From the NCBI RefSeq assembly GCF_030818655.1, contig NZ_JAUTAN010000001.1, forward strand, positions 682,001 through 746,000: DNA of 64,000 nt, given 5' to 3'. The notes under the pieces were generated by a model that was given only the letters and a program-made list of their open reading frames with translations, was not told the DNA's origin and made no database searches. Below are positions 1 to 7,525 of the stretch, in pieces. The first letter of the stretch is position 1, and every line of letters begins with the position of its first letter. Source of the stretch: Nocardioides zeae. Lineage in GTDB: Bacteria; Actinomycetota; Actinomycetes; Propionibacteriales; Nocardioidaceae. Made by a program: the position numbers and the translations under genes.

Positions 1-477
1 CGAGCAGAACTTGCGGGACCGGTTGCGCGACAGGTCGAGCACGATGCCGTCGCAGTCGTCGGCCGCGCACGTGCCGAGGCGCGACATCTCGTCGGCGCGG
101 ATGACGTCGATCATCGCCATCGCGGTCTCGACCACGATGCGCTCCACGAGCGGACGGTCGGAGTCGACGGCGTGGAGGTGCCAGTCCCAGCCGTCGTGAC
201 GGGCCAGCTGGGGGAGGGCGCGGGCCTCGGCGAGCATCGCGTTGACGATCTCCACGGCCTCGTCGCGCGTGCCGGTGAGGAGCGTGCGCAGCCGCGGACG
301 CAGCGCCCGCACCTCGTCGAGCTCCGCGCGGGTGCGGTCGTGGCGGCCGGTGTAGCCGTAGTCCGCGTAGTGCGCGTCGAGGTCCGCCACCGTCGTCAAC
401 GTGTCCGGCTCCTCCGCCGTGTTGACGAGCTGGACGGCCGCCGCCAGCGCGATCTCGGTGTCATGCGCGAAAAGCAT
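1..477 (-). CDS. CGNR zinc-finger / ABATE-domain transcriptional regulator (partial, C-terminus outside window)
   Basis: The 159 visible codons begin at an ATG whose complement is at 475-477 and run off the left edge. The N-terminal part matches the stress-induced ABATE-type domain (LVNT near residue 18), and the visible C-terminal end reads GTCAADDCDGIVLDLSRN followed by RSRKFCS, the approach to a CGNR zinc finger; the CGNR motif itself lies beyond the edge. Proteins of this family are thought to be DNA-binding regulators. It is divergent from an EamA transporter with only 38 bp between start codons, so it plausibly controls that transporter and itself. Product class is confident; ligand and targets are unknown. 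Confidence 0.85.
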   Translation of the reverse strand, partial: MLFAHDTEIALAAAVQLVNTAEEPDTLTTVADLDAHYADYGYTGRHDRTRAELDEVRALRPRLRTLLTGTRDEAVEIVNAMLAEARALPQLARHDGWDWHLHAVDSDRPLVERIVVETAMAMIDVIRADEMSRLGTCAADDCDGIVLDLSRNRSRKFCS

Positions 478-478
478 T

Positions 479-507
479 TTGACACCTTACCAAGGCGGTC
501 GTAATGT
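479..507 (+). promoter_or_regulatory. Sigma-70-type promoter for the EamA gene, with internal dyad
   Basis: TTGACA at 479-484 and TAATGT at 502-507 are separated by exactly 17 bp, close to the housekeeping consensus. The ATG of the transporter at 516 lies about where transcription would start, so the mRNA is probably leaderless. The spacer holds a short dyad CCTT-ACC-AAGG at 485-495, a candidate operator for the divergent CGNR regulator whose start codon is at 475-477. Confidence 0.7.
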
Positions 508-515
508 CATGACCC

Positions 516-1532
516 ATGAGCACGTTGACTCCTGACACGCCGGTCGTGTCCTCCGCGCGTCCCCAGCTCGGCGCCGGTCTCCTCCTCGCCCTGGTCTCCG
601 CCTCGGCGTTCGGTCTGTCGGGGTCGTTGGCGCGTGGGCTGCTCGACGCGGGCTGGACCGCGGGCGCCGCCGTGACGGCACGCGTCGCCCTCGCGGCGCT
701 CGTGCTCGCCGTACCGGCCGCCCTGGCGATGCGAGGCAGGTGGGCCCTGCTGCTCGGCCAGCCGCGCAACCTCGGCACCGTGGCGCTCTACGGCGTGCTC
801 GCCGTCGCCGGCGCGCAGCTCTGCTACTTCTACGCGGTCTCCTACCTGCAGGTCGGCGTGGCGCTGCTCATCGAGTACACGGCGCCCGTCGCCGTCATCG
901 TGTGGATGTGGCTGCGGCACGGGCAGCGGCCCGGCCGGGTCACGGTGCTCGGCGCCGCCGTCGCCGCCGTCGGCCTCGCCCTCGTGCTCGGCGTCGTCAG
1001 CGGCGTGAGCCTCAACGTCGTCGGCGTGCTGTGGGGCCTCGGCGCGATGGTCGGTGCGGCGTCCTACTTCGTCATCTCCGCCGACAACGACAACGGCCTG
1101 CCGGGCACCGCACTGGCGGCCGGCGGCCTGACCGTCGGCGGCGTCGTGCTGGGCACCGCCGGGTTCGTGGGCGTCCTGCCGATGCGGGCGACGACGGCGG
1201 GGGTGGAGTACGCCGGGCACGAGGTTGCCTGGTGGGTCCCCGTGCTCGGTCTGGGACTGGTGACGGCGGCGCTGGCGTACGTCACCGGCATCGCCGCCTC
1301 GCGCCGGCTGGGTTCACGCCTCGCGTCGTTCGTGGCGCTGGCCGAGGTCGTCATGGCGCTCGTGTTCGCCTGGGTGCTGCTCGACGAGCTGCCCGGCCCG
1401 CTGCAGCTCGCGGGCGGCCTGCTCATCCTCGCCGGCGTCGTCGTGGTGAAGCTGGGGGAGTCGGGCGTGCAGGACGTGCGCCTCGGCGAGCCCGAGGCGG
1501 CCGAGGTCGCGGAGGTCGCGGACGCCGCCTGA
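516..1532 (+). CDS. EamA-family (DMT superfamily) transporter
   Basis: A 338-residue polytopic membrane protein with about ten hydrophobic segments in two EamA repeats, the drug/metabolite transporter fold that moves small metabolites or amino-acid-like solutes across the cytoplasmic membrane. The ATG at 516 is chosen because a good promoter ends just upstream. The tail is short, acidic and Ala-rich with a degenerate EVAEVAD repeat. It is paired divergently with a CGNR regulator, a common arrangement for an exporter and its controller. Substrate cannot be read from sequence. Confidence 0.88.
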   Translation: MSTLTPDTPVVSSARPQLGAGLLLALVSASAFGLSGSLARGLLDAGWTAGAAVTARVALAALVLAVPAALAMRGRWALLLGQPRNLGTVALYGVLAVAGAQLCYFYAVSYLQVGVALLIEYTAPVAVIVWMWLRHGQRPGRVTVLGAAVAAVGLALVLGVVSGVSLNVVGVLWGLGAMVGAASYFVISADNDNGLPGTALAAGGLTVGGVVLGTAGFVGVLPMRATTAGVEYAGHEVAWWVPVLGLGLVTAALAYVTGIAASRRLGSRLASFVALAEVVMALVFAWVLLDELPGPLQLAGGLLILAGVVVVKLGESGVQDVRLGEPEAAEVAEVADAA

Positions 1533-1566
1533 GGTCGGGGCTGCGGCGGCTGGTGGTGCCCTCGCC

Positions 1567-1614
1567 GGACGTCATGCGTCCCGGTGGTCCCGCGCGCCGC
1601 TCCGCATGACGTCC
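1567..1614. repeat. GACGTCATGCG palindromic repeat, copy 1
   Basis: GGACGTCATGCG (1567-1578) and its exact reverse complement (1603-1614) flank a 24-base GC-rich centre. The element lies just after the stop of the EamA gene. It belongs to a dispersed family with further copies at 1629, 15276, 15435, 35558 and 36781 and a half copy at 35725. In position and size it resembles a REP-type element. Confidence 0.85.
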
Positions 1615-1628
1615 CGAAGGCCTCTGCC

Positions 1629-1676
1629 GGACGTCATGCGTCCCGGTGGTGCGGGGCACCGCTCCGCATGACGTCC
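1629..1676. repeat. GACGTCATGCG palindromic repeat, copy 2
   Basis: Second copy in tandem with copy 1: 12-base arms at 1629-1640 and 1665-1676 are exact reverse complements around a 24-base centre. The centre starts with the same TCCCGGTGGT as copy 1, so the two are probably a local duplication. Confidence 0.85.
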
Positions 1677-1701
1677 CGGGTGGGGGAGGGGCCGCGCCGG
1701 C

Positions 1702-1778
1702 GGCGTACCGGGGTGAAGACAGCGCGGACCGGGGTGAAGAAAACGCGGACCGGGGTGCAGAAAACGCGGACAGGGAGG
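1702..1778. repeat. 21-bp tandem repeat array (CGCGGACCGGGGTG units)
   Basis: Units starting CGCGGACC occur at 1723 and 1744, with a shortened, diverged unit at 1765, all at a period of exactly 21 bp. A degenerate first unit starts near 1702. The last unit forms the left arm of a larger palindrome interrupted by the IS30-type element. No coding potential is evident. Confidence 0.7.
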
Positions 1779-1800
1779 AGCGACACGCCGGGCGGTTTCT
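1761..1800. repeat. Left arm of palindrome split by the IS element
   Basis: This 40-base arm is largely complementary to 3094-3134 on the other side of the insertion element: aligned by eye, about 34 of 41 positions pair, with two single-base gaps. Joining the flanks rebuilds an imperfect hairpin with the insertion point at its loop. Such a structure suggests a pre-existing palindromic target. Confidence 0.65.
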
Positions 1801-3093
1801 AGTGGTCGGTGCAACACGGCTGTGGGGGTTGTGTTGCGGGATCAAGAAGCGGCGCGTGCGCGGGGTCTGGGGCTGTTGGCGGCCGGGGTCCCGGCGAAGC
1901 AGGTGTCCGAGTTGCTGGGGTGGGATCGAGACACGGTGGCTTCATGGGCCACAGTCGCTGGCATGCGACTGCGCAAGGGCCGCCACGGCGGTGTTGTCGG
2001 TGCCCATCCACCCCCGCTGGACGGTGACTGGGTCGATGAGCACGGCCGGTTGAGCCAGGCCGGGCGGGCCTTGATCCAGATCCGTCGCAGCGAGGGACGG
2101 TGTCCAGCACGGATCGCTGCCGAGCTCGGGGTGCACCGCAGCACGGTGGGACGCGAACTGGCCCGCAACACCCGCCTGGGTCGCTACCACGCTGCTGCAG
2201 CGCAGGTGATGACCGAGCAGCGCCGGCCCCGGCCCCGCCCGTCCAAGCTCGCAGTTCGTGCAGACACCGGCGTGGATGCGGGTGTGGATGCGGGTGTGGA
2301 TGGGGGTGCCGGTGAGGTGCTGCGCGCAGCGGTGCTGGTCCGGTTGAACAACCGGTTCTCACCCGTGCAGGTCAGCCAGGATCTGCGGCGGTGCTATCCG
2401 GGGCGCGACGATATGCAGGTGAGCCACGAGACGATCTACCAAGCGCTCTACGTGCAGGGCAAGGGATCGCTGCGTGAGGAGCTGAAGGTCGAGAAAGCGT
2501 TGCGCAGCGGCCGCACCAGCCGTCGGCCCCGCTCGGCGCTGCCCCCACGGTCCAACCGGTCCTGGATCGGTGCCGAGGCCCACATCAGCCACCGCCCACC
2601 CGAAGCCGCCGACCGCGCCGTACCCGGGCACTGGGAGGGCGACCTCGTCATCGGCGCCGGCGGGCGTTCGGCGTTGATCACCCTGGTCGAACGCTCGACC
2701 CGCTACGCCCTGATCCGACGGCTGCCGCTGACCCACGACGCCACCACCGTCGCAGCTGCCCTGGTCACGATGATGACCAACCTGCCCGAGTCGTTGCGCC
2801 GCTCGCTGACCTGGGACCAGGGCAGCGAGATGGCCGCGCACACCACCTTCACCCTGGCCACCGGATGCCCCGTCTACTTCGCCGACCCCCACAGCCCCTG
2901 GCAACGCGGCACCAACGAGAACACCAACGGACTCGTGCGCGACATCCACCCCAAGGGCACCGACTTCAACCACGTCAGCGACGCCGACATCACCGAGACC
3001 GAACGCCTCCTCAACATCCGCCCCCGCCAAACCCTCAACTGGGACACCCCCGCCGATAGGCTCCAACAACTACTCAACGTTGCACCGACCACC
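1801..3093 (+). mobile_element. IS30-family insertion sequence
   Basis: A 1.29-kb element carries one transposase and has 14-bp perfect terminal inverted repeats, GTGGTCGGTGCAAC at 1802-1815 and its complement at 3079-3092. The flanks read CTA on the left and CTG on the right, so a 2-bp CT duplication is possible but not certain. The right terminal repeat encodes the last residues and leads into the stop codon of the transposase. The reading frame and DDE residues are intact, so the element may be active. Confidence 0.85.
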
Positions 3094-3096
3094 TGA
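1822..3096 (+). CDS. IS30-family transposase
   Basis: A 424-residue transposase with two N-terminal helix-turn-helix regions (about residues 15-50 and 75-115; the second reads ELGVHRSTVGREL) and a C-terminal DDE integrase core. Catalytic residues are D274 in GHWEGDLVIG, D332 in TWDQGSE and E366 in RGTNENTNG, giving the DD(33)E spacing of the IS30 family. Start GTG at 1822 lies directly inside the left terminal repeat region. An unusual GVDA repeat, three tandem 12-bp units at about 2270-2310, sits between the DNA-binding and catalytic halves. No frameshift is seen. Confidence 0.93.
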   Translation: MGVVLRDQEAARARGLGLLAAGVPAKQVSELLGWDRDTVASWATVAGMRLRKGRHGGVVGAHPPPLDGDWVDEHGRLSQAGRALIQIRRSEGRCPARIAAELGVHRSTVGRELARNTRLGRYHAAAAQVMTEQRRPRPRPSKLAVRADTGVDAGVDAGVDGGAGEVLRAAVLVRLNNRFSPVQVSQDLRRCYPGRDDMQVSHETIYQALYVQGKGSLREELKVEKALRSGRTSRRPRSALPPRSNRSWIGAEAHISHRPPEAADRAVPGHWEGDLVIGAGGRSALITLVERSTRYALIRRLPLTHDATTVAAALVTMMTNLPESLRRSLTWDQGSEMAAHTTFTLATGCPVYFADPHSPWQRGTNENTNGLVRDIHPKGTDFNHVSDADITETERLLNIRPRQTLNWDTPADRLQQLLNVAPTT

Positions 3097-3134
3097 AGCC
3101 GCCCCGAGCGTGCGCCCCTCCCGGTCCGCGATTT
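3094..3134. repeat. Right arm of palindrome split by the IS element
   Basis: Complement of this arm aligns with 1761-1800, sharing blocks such as CGCGGAC, GGGAGG and GGGCGG. It includes an inverted relative of the 21-bp tandem unit. The 84 bp between the transposase and the next gene hold nothing else recognisable. Confidence 0.65.
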
Positions 3135-3180
3135 CCTGTGCGAAGGCCGTTGCCTGACAGCCCCTGCCGAGGGCCCCGGA

Positions 3181-4419
3181 TCAGGCCTGCGGCTTGGTGG
3201 GCTCGTCGTCGTCGGCGAAGCCCGCGACGACGTCGCGCAGCGCGCCGAGCTGGGCCGCGATCGCGTCGCGGCGCCGCGCCATCCGCTCGGCCTCGGCCTT
3301 GAGGGCGGCGAGCTCGCGGGCCGCCTCGGCGTGGCCCGAGGCGTTGATCGACTCCGACTGGGTGCGGGCGGAGGCGACGATCTGCTCCGCCTCGCGCCGG
3401 GCGCGGGAGATGAGGGCCTCGGCCTCGCGCTGGGCCTGCTCGCGCTGGGCGCTGCCCTGGGCGATGGCCTCGCGAGCCCGCTCCTCGGCCGCGGCGGCCC
3501 GCTCCTCCGCCTCGGTGACGATCTGGTTGGTCTGGGCCATGGCGCTCGCGTGGTGGTCGGCGGCCTCGCGGGCGAGGCGCTCCTTCTCGACGGCGAGGGC
3601 GCGGCGGGCCTCCTGCACCTCGCGGTCCGCGCCGGCGCGCAGCTTCTCGACCTCACGGGTCGTGCTGCTCCGCAGGTCGTTGACCTCCTGCTCGGCGGCG
3701 AGGCGCAGCTGGGCCGCCTCGCGCTTGGCGGACGCCACGATGTCGGCCGCCTCGGAGCGGGCCAGCGTGCGCTCCTGCTCGGCGTCGGCGAGGATCCGTC
3801 CGCGCTGGTCCTCGAGGTCGCGCAGCTGGACGGCGCGCATGTCCTCGGCCTCCCGGGCGGCGTCGGCGCGGATGGCGCGCGCGTCGCGGTTGGCCTGGTC
3901 GAGGATCTCCCGGCTCTCCTCCTGCGCGGTGTGGCGGACGTCGGCCGCCTCCTCCTCCGCGAGGCGCAGCATCTCGCTGGCGCGGCCGCCGAGGCCCGCG
4001 TACGTCGGGTTCTTCACCTCGGCGAGCTGCTGGCGCAGCGACTGGATCTCCGCCTGGAGGCCGCCGACCTGCTGCTCGGTCGCCTGCAGGCTGGCGGCGA
4101 GGCCGGCCTTCTCGTCGACGATCTGCTGCAGGGCACGGTTGACGGCGATCTGGTCGTAGCCACCCCGGCGCACCACGGGCAGCGCCGGCACGACCCCGCG
4201 CTGGGCCGCGGCGGACGCCGCCGCGGCCTGGGGCCCGGGCGTGGACTGCTGCGGGCGGGGCGGCACGCCGCCACGACCCGCCTCCGTGCCGACCGCGGGC
4301 TGCCGGGAGGTGGCGGCGTCGGCGCTGACGGCCGGGATGGCCTGCGTCGACTGCTGGTCGGGGTTGCCGGAGCCCTTCGACGGCTCGTCGTCGAAGATCG
4401 ACAGTCCCTTGTCGCTCAT
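3181..4419 (-). CDS. FilP/Scy-like coiled-coil cell-polarity protein
   Basis: A 412-residue protein with a disordered Pro/Gln/Ala-rich head (1-85) and a long Ala/Glu/Arg-rich coiled coil from about residue 95 to the end. The GYDQIAVNRALQQIVDEKAG stretch and NPTYAGLGGRASEML resemble the conserved DivIVA-like segment of actinobacterial FilP, Scy and cellulose-binding-protein homologues, which form filaments at growing poles. The ATG at 4419 is preceded by GAGGAG, so it is preferred over an upstream ATG that would add a basic, non-conserved leader. It is divergent from pxpA. A structural role at the cytoplasmic membrane pole is inferred from family. Confidence 0.8.
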   Translation of the reverse strand: MSDKGLSIFDDEPSKGSGNPDQQSTQAIPAVSADAATSRQPAVGTEAGRGGVPPRPQQSTPGPQAAAASAAAQRGVVPALPVVRRGGYDQIAVNRALQQIVDEKAGLAASLQATEQQVGGLQAEIQSLRQQLAEVKNPTYAGLGGRASEMLRLAEEEAADVRHTAQEESREILDQANRDARAIRADAAREAEDMRAVQLRDLEDQRGRILADAEQERTLARSEAADIVASAKREAAQLRLAAEQEVNDLRSSTTREVEKLRAGADREVQEARRALAVEKERLAREAADHHASAMAQTNQIVTEAEERAAAAEERAREAIAQGSAQREQAQREAEALISRARREAEQIVASARTQSESINASGHAEAARELAALKAEAERMARRRDAIAAQLGALRDVVAGFADDDEPTKPQA

Positions 4420-4568
4420 GGTGAAGAACTCCTCTACGTCGGCGCGACGTTCGCGCCGCTGCTCTCGTCGGGTGCGGGGACCAGTGTTGCGGATCGCCCC
4501 CGCGGATGACAGTGACGTGGCCGGGACGGCTGGTGCGGTTCCGCTCACGGCGAGGGAGAATCCGGCGC

Positions 4569-5333
4569 ATGGACGGACGGGCGGTCGACCTGAACAGCGA
4601 CGTGGGCGAGTCGTTCGGCCGCTGGGTGCTCGGCGACGACGCCGCGGTGCTCGCCGAGGTGACCAGCGCGAACGTGGCCTGCGGCTTCCACGCCGGTGAC
4701 CCGTCGACGCTGCGCCGCACGTGCGCGCTCGCGGTGGAGCGGGACGTGGTGATCGGCGCGCAGGTCGGGTACCGCGACCTCGCGGGCTTCGGGCGACGGT
4801 TCCTCGACGTCGCGCCCGACGAGCTGACCGACGACGTGCTCTACCAGCTCGGGGCGCTCGACGCGCTGGCGCGCGCCACCGGCGGCCGGGTCGCCTACCT
4901 CAAGCCGCACGGCGCCCTCTACAACGCGACCGTCCACCACGACGAGCAGGCCGCCGCCGTGGTGCGGGCCGTGGGCGAGCACGACCCGTCGTTGCCGGTG
5001 CTCGGGCTCCCGGGCTCGGCGCTCCTGGGCCACGCGGAGGCCGCGGGACTGCGCACCGTGGCGGAGGCGTTCGCCGACCGCGGCTACCAGCCCGACGGCA
5101 CGTTGGTGCGGCGCGACCGTCCGGGCGCGCTCCTGCACGATCCCGCGGAGGTCGCGGCCCGCGTCGTCCGCCTCGTCGTCGAGGGCGTCGTGACCGCGGT
5201 CGACGGCACCGACGTCGCGGTGCTCGCCGACTCGGTCTGCGTGCACGGCGACTCCCCGGGAGCCGTGGCGATGGCGCAGGCCGTGCGGGCGGCGCTCGAC
5301 GCGGCCGGGATCGCGGTGCGGGCGTTCGCGTGA
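4569..5333 (+). CDS. pxpA: 5-oxoprolinase subunit PxpA (LamB/YcsF family)
   Basis: A 254-residue protein, the usual length for PxpA. It shows the family motifs LNSDVGE near the start, [28 protein letters not shown] and [10 protein letters not shown]. PxpA with PxpB and PxpC performs ATP-dependent hydrolysis of 5-oxoproline to glutamate, removing a damage product of glutamine and glutathione-type metabolism. The ATG at 4569 is preceded by a GGGAG ribosome site. It heads a pxpA-pxpB-pxpC operon, with a GTGA stop-start overlap into pxpB. Confidence 0.95.
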   Translation: MDGRAVDLNSDVGESFGRWVLGDDAAVLAEVTSANVACGFHAGDPSTLRRTCALAVERDVVIGAQVGYRDLAGFGRRFLDVAPDELTDDVLYQLGALDALARATGGRVAYLKPHGALYNATVHHDEQAAAVVRAVGEHDPSLPVLGLPGSALLGHAEAAGLRTVAEAFADRGYQPDGTLVRRDRPGALLHDPAEVAARVVRLVVEGVVTAVDGTDVAVLADSVCVHGDSPGAVAMAQAVRAALDAAGIAVRAFA

Positions 5334-5998
5334 GGGTGCTGCCGTACGGCGACCGGGCGGTCCTCGTCGAGCTCGCCGACCCCGACGGCACCGACCCGGC
5401 GGTCGCCTCCGCGCGCGTCGTCGCCTGGGTCGACGCCGCTGCCGCCGCGTGGCCGGACGTCCCGGTCGAGCTCGTGCCCGCCGCCACGACGGTGCTGGTC
5501 GCGCTGCCGCCCGGTGCGCCGCAGGACCTGACCTGGCTGCGCGCCGCCGTCGCGGGCGTCCGTCCCGGGCCGCCCGGGCCGCCCGCCCGGGGCGATTCGG
5601 CGCCGCGCACGGTCGAGGTGCCGGTGACCTACGACGGCGCCGACCTCGCCGCCGTCGCGCGGCTGACGGGCCTCGACGAGGCGGGCGTGGTCGCCGCCCA
5701 CACCGGCACGCCGTGGCGGGTCGCCTTCGGCGGGTTCGCTCCCGGCTTCGCCTACCTCGTCGGCGGCGACCCGCGGTTGGGGGCCGTGCCGCGTCGTACC
5801 GAGCCGCGCACCCGCGTCCCGGCCGGCTCGGTGGCCCTCGCCGGCGGGTTCTCGGGGGTCTACCCCCGGGCGTCGCCGGGCGGCTGGCAGCTCCTCGGGC
5901 GCACCGAGCTGGCGATGTGGGACCTCGACCGCGACCCGGCGGCCCTCCTCGCGGCCGGCGTCCCAGTGCGCTTCGTGGACGTCGGCGGTGCCGCGTGA
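5330..5998 (+). CDS. pxpB: 5-oxoprolinase subunit PxpB
   Basis: A 222-residue member of the allophanate hydrolase subunit 1/KipI family. It has [11 protein letters not shown] at the N-terminus, [10 protein letters not shown], and the C-terminal GFAPGFAYL and [12 protein letters not shown] motifs typical of PxpB. It forms the ATP-using part of 5-oxoprolinase with PxpC. The GTG start at 5330 overlaps the pxpA stop, and its stop overlaps the pxpC start, so translation is probably coupled across all three genes. Confidence 0.94.
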   Translation: MRVLPYGDRAVLVELADPDGTDPAVASARVVAWVDAAAAAWPDVPVELVPAATTVLVALPPGAPQDLTWLRAAVAGVRPGPPGPPARGDSAPRTVEVPVTYDGADLAAVARLTGLDEAGVVAAHTGTPWRVAFGGFAPGFAYLVGGDPRLGAVPRRTEPRTRVPAGSVALAGGFSGVYPRASPGGWQLLGRTELAMWDLDRDPAALLAAGVPVRFVDVGGAA

Positions 5999-6864
5999 CC
6001 CGCCGCGCCCTCGTCGTCGTCGGGATCAGCGGTCCGGTGCTCGTGCAGGACCTCGGCCGGCCGGGACACGCCGCCGTCGGGGTCGGACGCTCGGGGGCGG
6101 CGGATCGCGCGGCGTACCTCCTGGGGAACCGGGCCGTCGGCAACCGCCTCGGCGCGGCGTCGCTCGAGGTCACCCTCGGCGGTCTCGAGGTGGAGGTGGT
6201 GGGCGGCCCCCTCTGGTGCTGCCTGACGGGTGCGCCCGCCACGCTGGAGGCCGACGGTCGGGCCTGTCCCGCGGGTGCGGTGGTGGCGGTGCGGCATCGC
6301 CTGCGGATCGGTACGCCGGCGCGCGGCCTCCGCTGCTACCTCGCCGTGCGCGGCGGGATCGACGTGCCCCGGGTGCTGGGGTCGCGCAGCCGGGACGTGC
6401 TGGCCGGGTTGGGGCCGGCGCCGCTCGGCGCGGGGGACGTCGTCGTGGTCGGTGACGACGCGGAGGAGGCGGAGGCGGGCTGGCCGCGGGTCGATGCCGT
6501 GCCGGTCGACGCGCTCGCGGAGCCGGCGCTGCTCCGCGTCGTGCCCGGTCCACGGGCGGACCTCGTCGCCGACCCGGACCGCCTGGTCACGGGGGAGTGG
6601 CGCGCATCGGTCCACACCGACCGGGTCGGGACGCGGTTGGAGGGCGGCGCGCCGCTGCTCCACCGCGACCCGGAGCGCCAGCTGCCCAGCGAGGGAGCGG
6701 TGCGCGGTGCGCTGCAGGTGCCGCCGTCGGGGGAGCCCGTGCTGTTCGGCCCCGACCACCCGGTCACCGGCGGCTACCCGGTCGTCGGCGTCGTGGTCGA
6801 CGCCGACGTGGACCGGGCCGCCCAGCTGCGGCCGGGCGACCCGGTCAGGTTCCGCTGGGCGTGA
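5995..6864 (+). CDS. pxpC: 5-oxoprolinase subunit PxpC
   Basis: A 289-residue protein of the allophanate hydrolase subunit 2/KipA (biotin-dependent carboxyltransferase-like) family. The motifs VQDLGRPGHAAVGV, SGAADRAAYLLGNRAVGN, YLAVRGGIDVP and the C-terminal GGYPVVGVV are characteristic. It completes the PxpABC complex. Translation starts at a GTG overlapping the pxpB stop. The gene converges on the epimerase gene with 40 bp between stops; only a weak GTGACC/GGTCAC inverted repeat is visible there. Confidence 0.94.
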   Translation: MTRRALVVVGISGPVLVQDLGRPGHAAVGVGRSGAADRAAYLLGNRAVGNRLGAASLEVTLGGLEVEVVGGPLWCCLTGAPATLEADGRACPAGAVVAVRHRLRIGTPARGLRCYLAVRGGIDVPRVLGSRSRDVLAGLGPAPLGAGDVVVVGDDAEEAEAGWPRVDAVPVDALAEPALLRVVPGPRADLVADPDRLVTGEWRASVHTDRVGTRLEGGAPLLHRDPERQLPSEGAVRGALQVPPSGEPVLFGPDHPVTGGYPVVGVVVDADVDRAAQLRPGDPVRFRWA

Positions 6865-6904
6865 CCGCCGGGCCCTGGTGGTCACGGTGGTCACGGCGGG
6901 TGGC

Positions 6905-7357
6905 TCAGTGGTGCGCGCCCTCCGCGGGCTGCACGAGCTCGACGAGCACGCCGCCCGCGTCCTTGGGGTGCACGAAGTTGATGCGCGAGTCCGACGTGCC
7001 GCGGCGCGGCGCGTCGTAGAGGAGGCGGACGCCGCGCTCGCGCAGGATCGCGGAGACCTGCTCCACGTCGACCACGCGGTAGGCCAGCTGCTGGAGGCCG
7101 GGGCCGGACCGGTCGAGGAACTTGGCGATGGTCGACTCGGGCGTCAGGGGAGCGAGCAGCTGGATGAAGGAACCGGAGTCGCCGACGGCCACCATCGCCT
7201 CGCGGACGCCCTGCTCCTCGTTGGTCTCGGTGTGGGCCACCTTCATGCCGAACGTCGTCTCGTAGAACGCCACGGCCTCGTCGAGGTCCGGGACGGCGAT
7301 GCCGACGTGGTCGATGGCGATGAACAGGTGCTCGGGGATCTCCAGCGCTGCAGACAT
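6905..7357 (-). CDS. mce: Methylmalonyl-CoA epimerase
   Basis: A 150-residue vicinal-oxygen-chelate protein with the two glyoxalase-fold repeats expected of methylmalonyl-CoA epimerase. IDHVGIAVPDLDEAVAFY carries the first metal-binding His, and LAYRVVDV and RINFVHPKDAGGVLVELVQ form the second half. It interconverts (S)- and (R)-methylmalonyl-CoA in propionyl-CoA breakdown. The ATG at 7357 is the first good start. It is divergent from a thiolase, and meaB lies just downstream of that thiolase, which fits a methylmalonyl-CoA locus; the mutase itself is not in the window. Confidence 0.93.
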   Translation of the reverse strand: MSAALEIPEHLFIAIDHVGIAVPDLDEAVAFYETTFGMKVAHTETNEEQGVREAMVAVGDSGSFIQLLAPLTPESTIAKFLDRSGPGLQQLAYRVVDVEQVSAILRERGVRLLYDAPRRGTSDSRINFVHPKDAGGVLVELVQPAEGAHH

Positions 7358-7407
7358 GGGCGCATGGTACGAGTCCGACCCCCGTCCGGGATGTGACGAC
7401 CGCGACA

Positions 7408-7423
7408 CCGACCGAGCGCACGG
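7408..7423. promoter_or_regulatory. Candidate TetR-type operator (shared with 28827-28842)
   Basis: CCGACCGAGCGCACGG lies in the divergent epimerase/thiolase intergenic region and differs by one base from CCGACCGAGCGCTCGG upstream of the enoyl-CoA hydratase gene. The copy at 28827 contains a perfect 12-bp palindrome, typical of TetR-family sites. Control by a common acyl-CoA-responsive repressor is inference. Confidence 0.45.
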
Positions 7424-7525
7424 TCGCCCCTCGCCAGAAAGGTGACGGCTCGTTAACCTAGACCGTCGCTCGCGTCGCAGCGGCACGTTCCTCACGCAGC
7501 GAACCCACCTCTCAAGGAGGACCTC

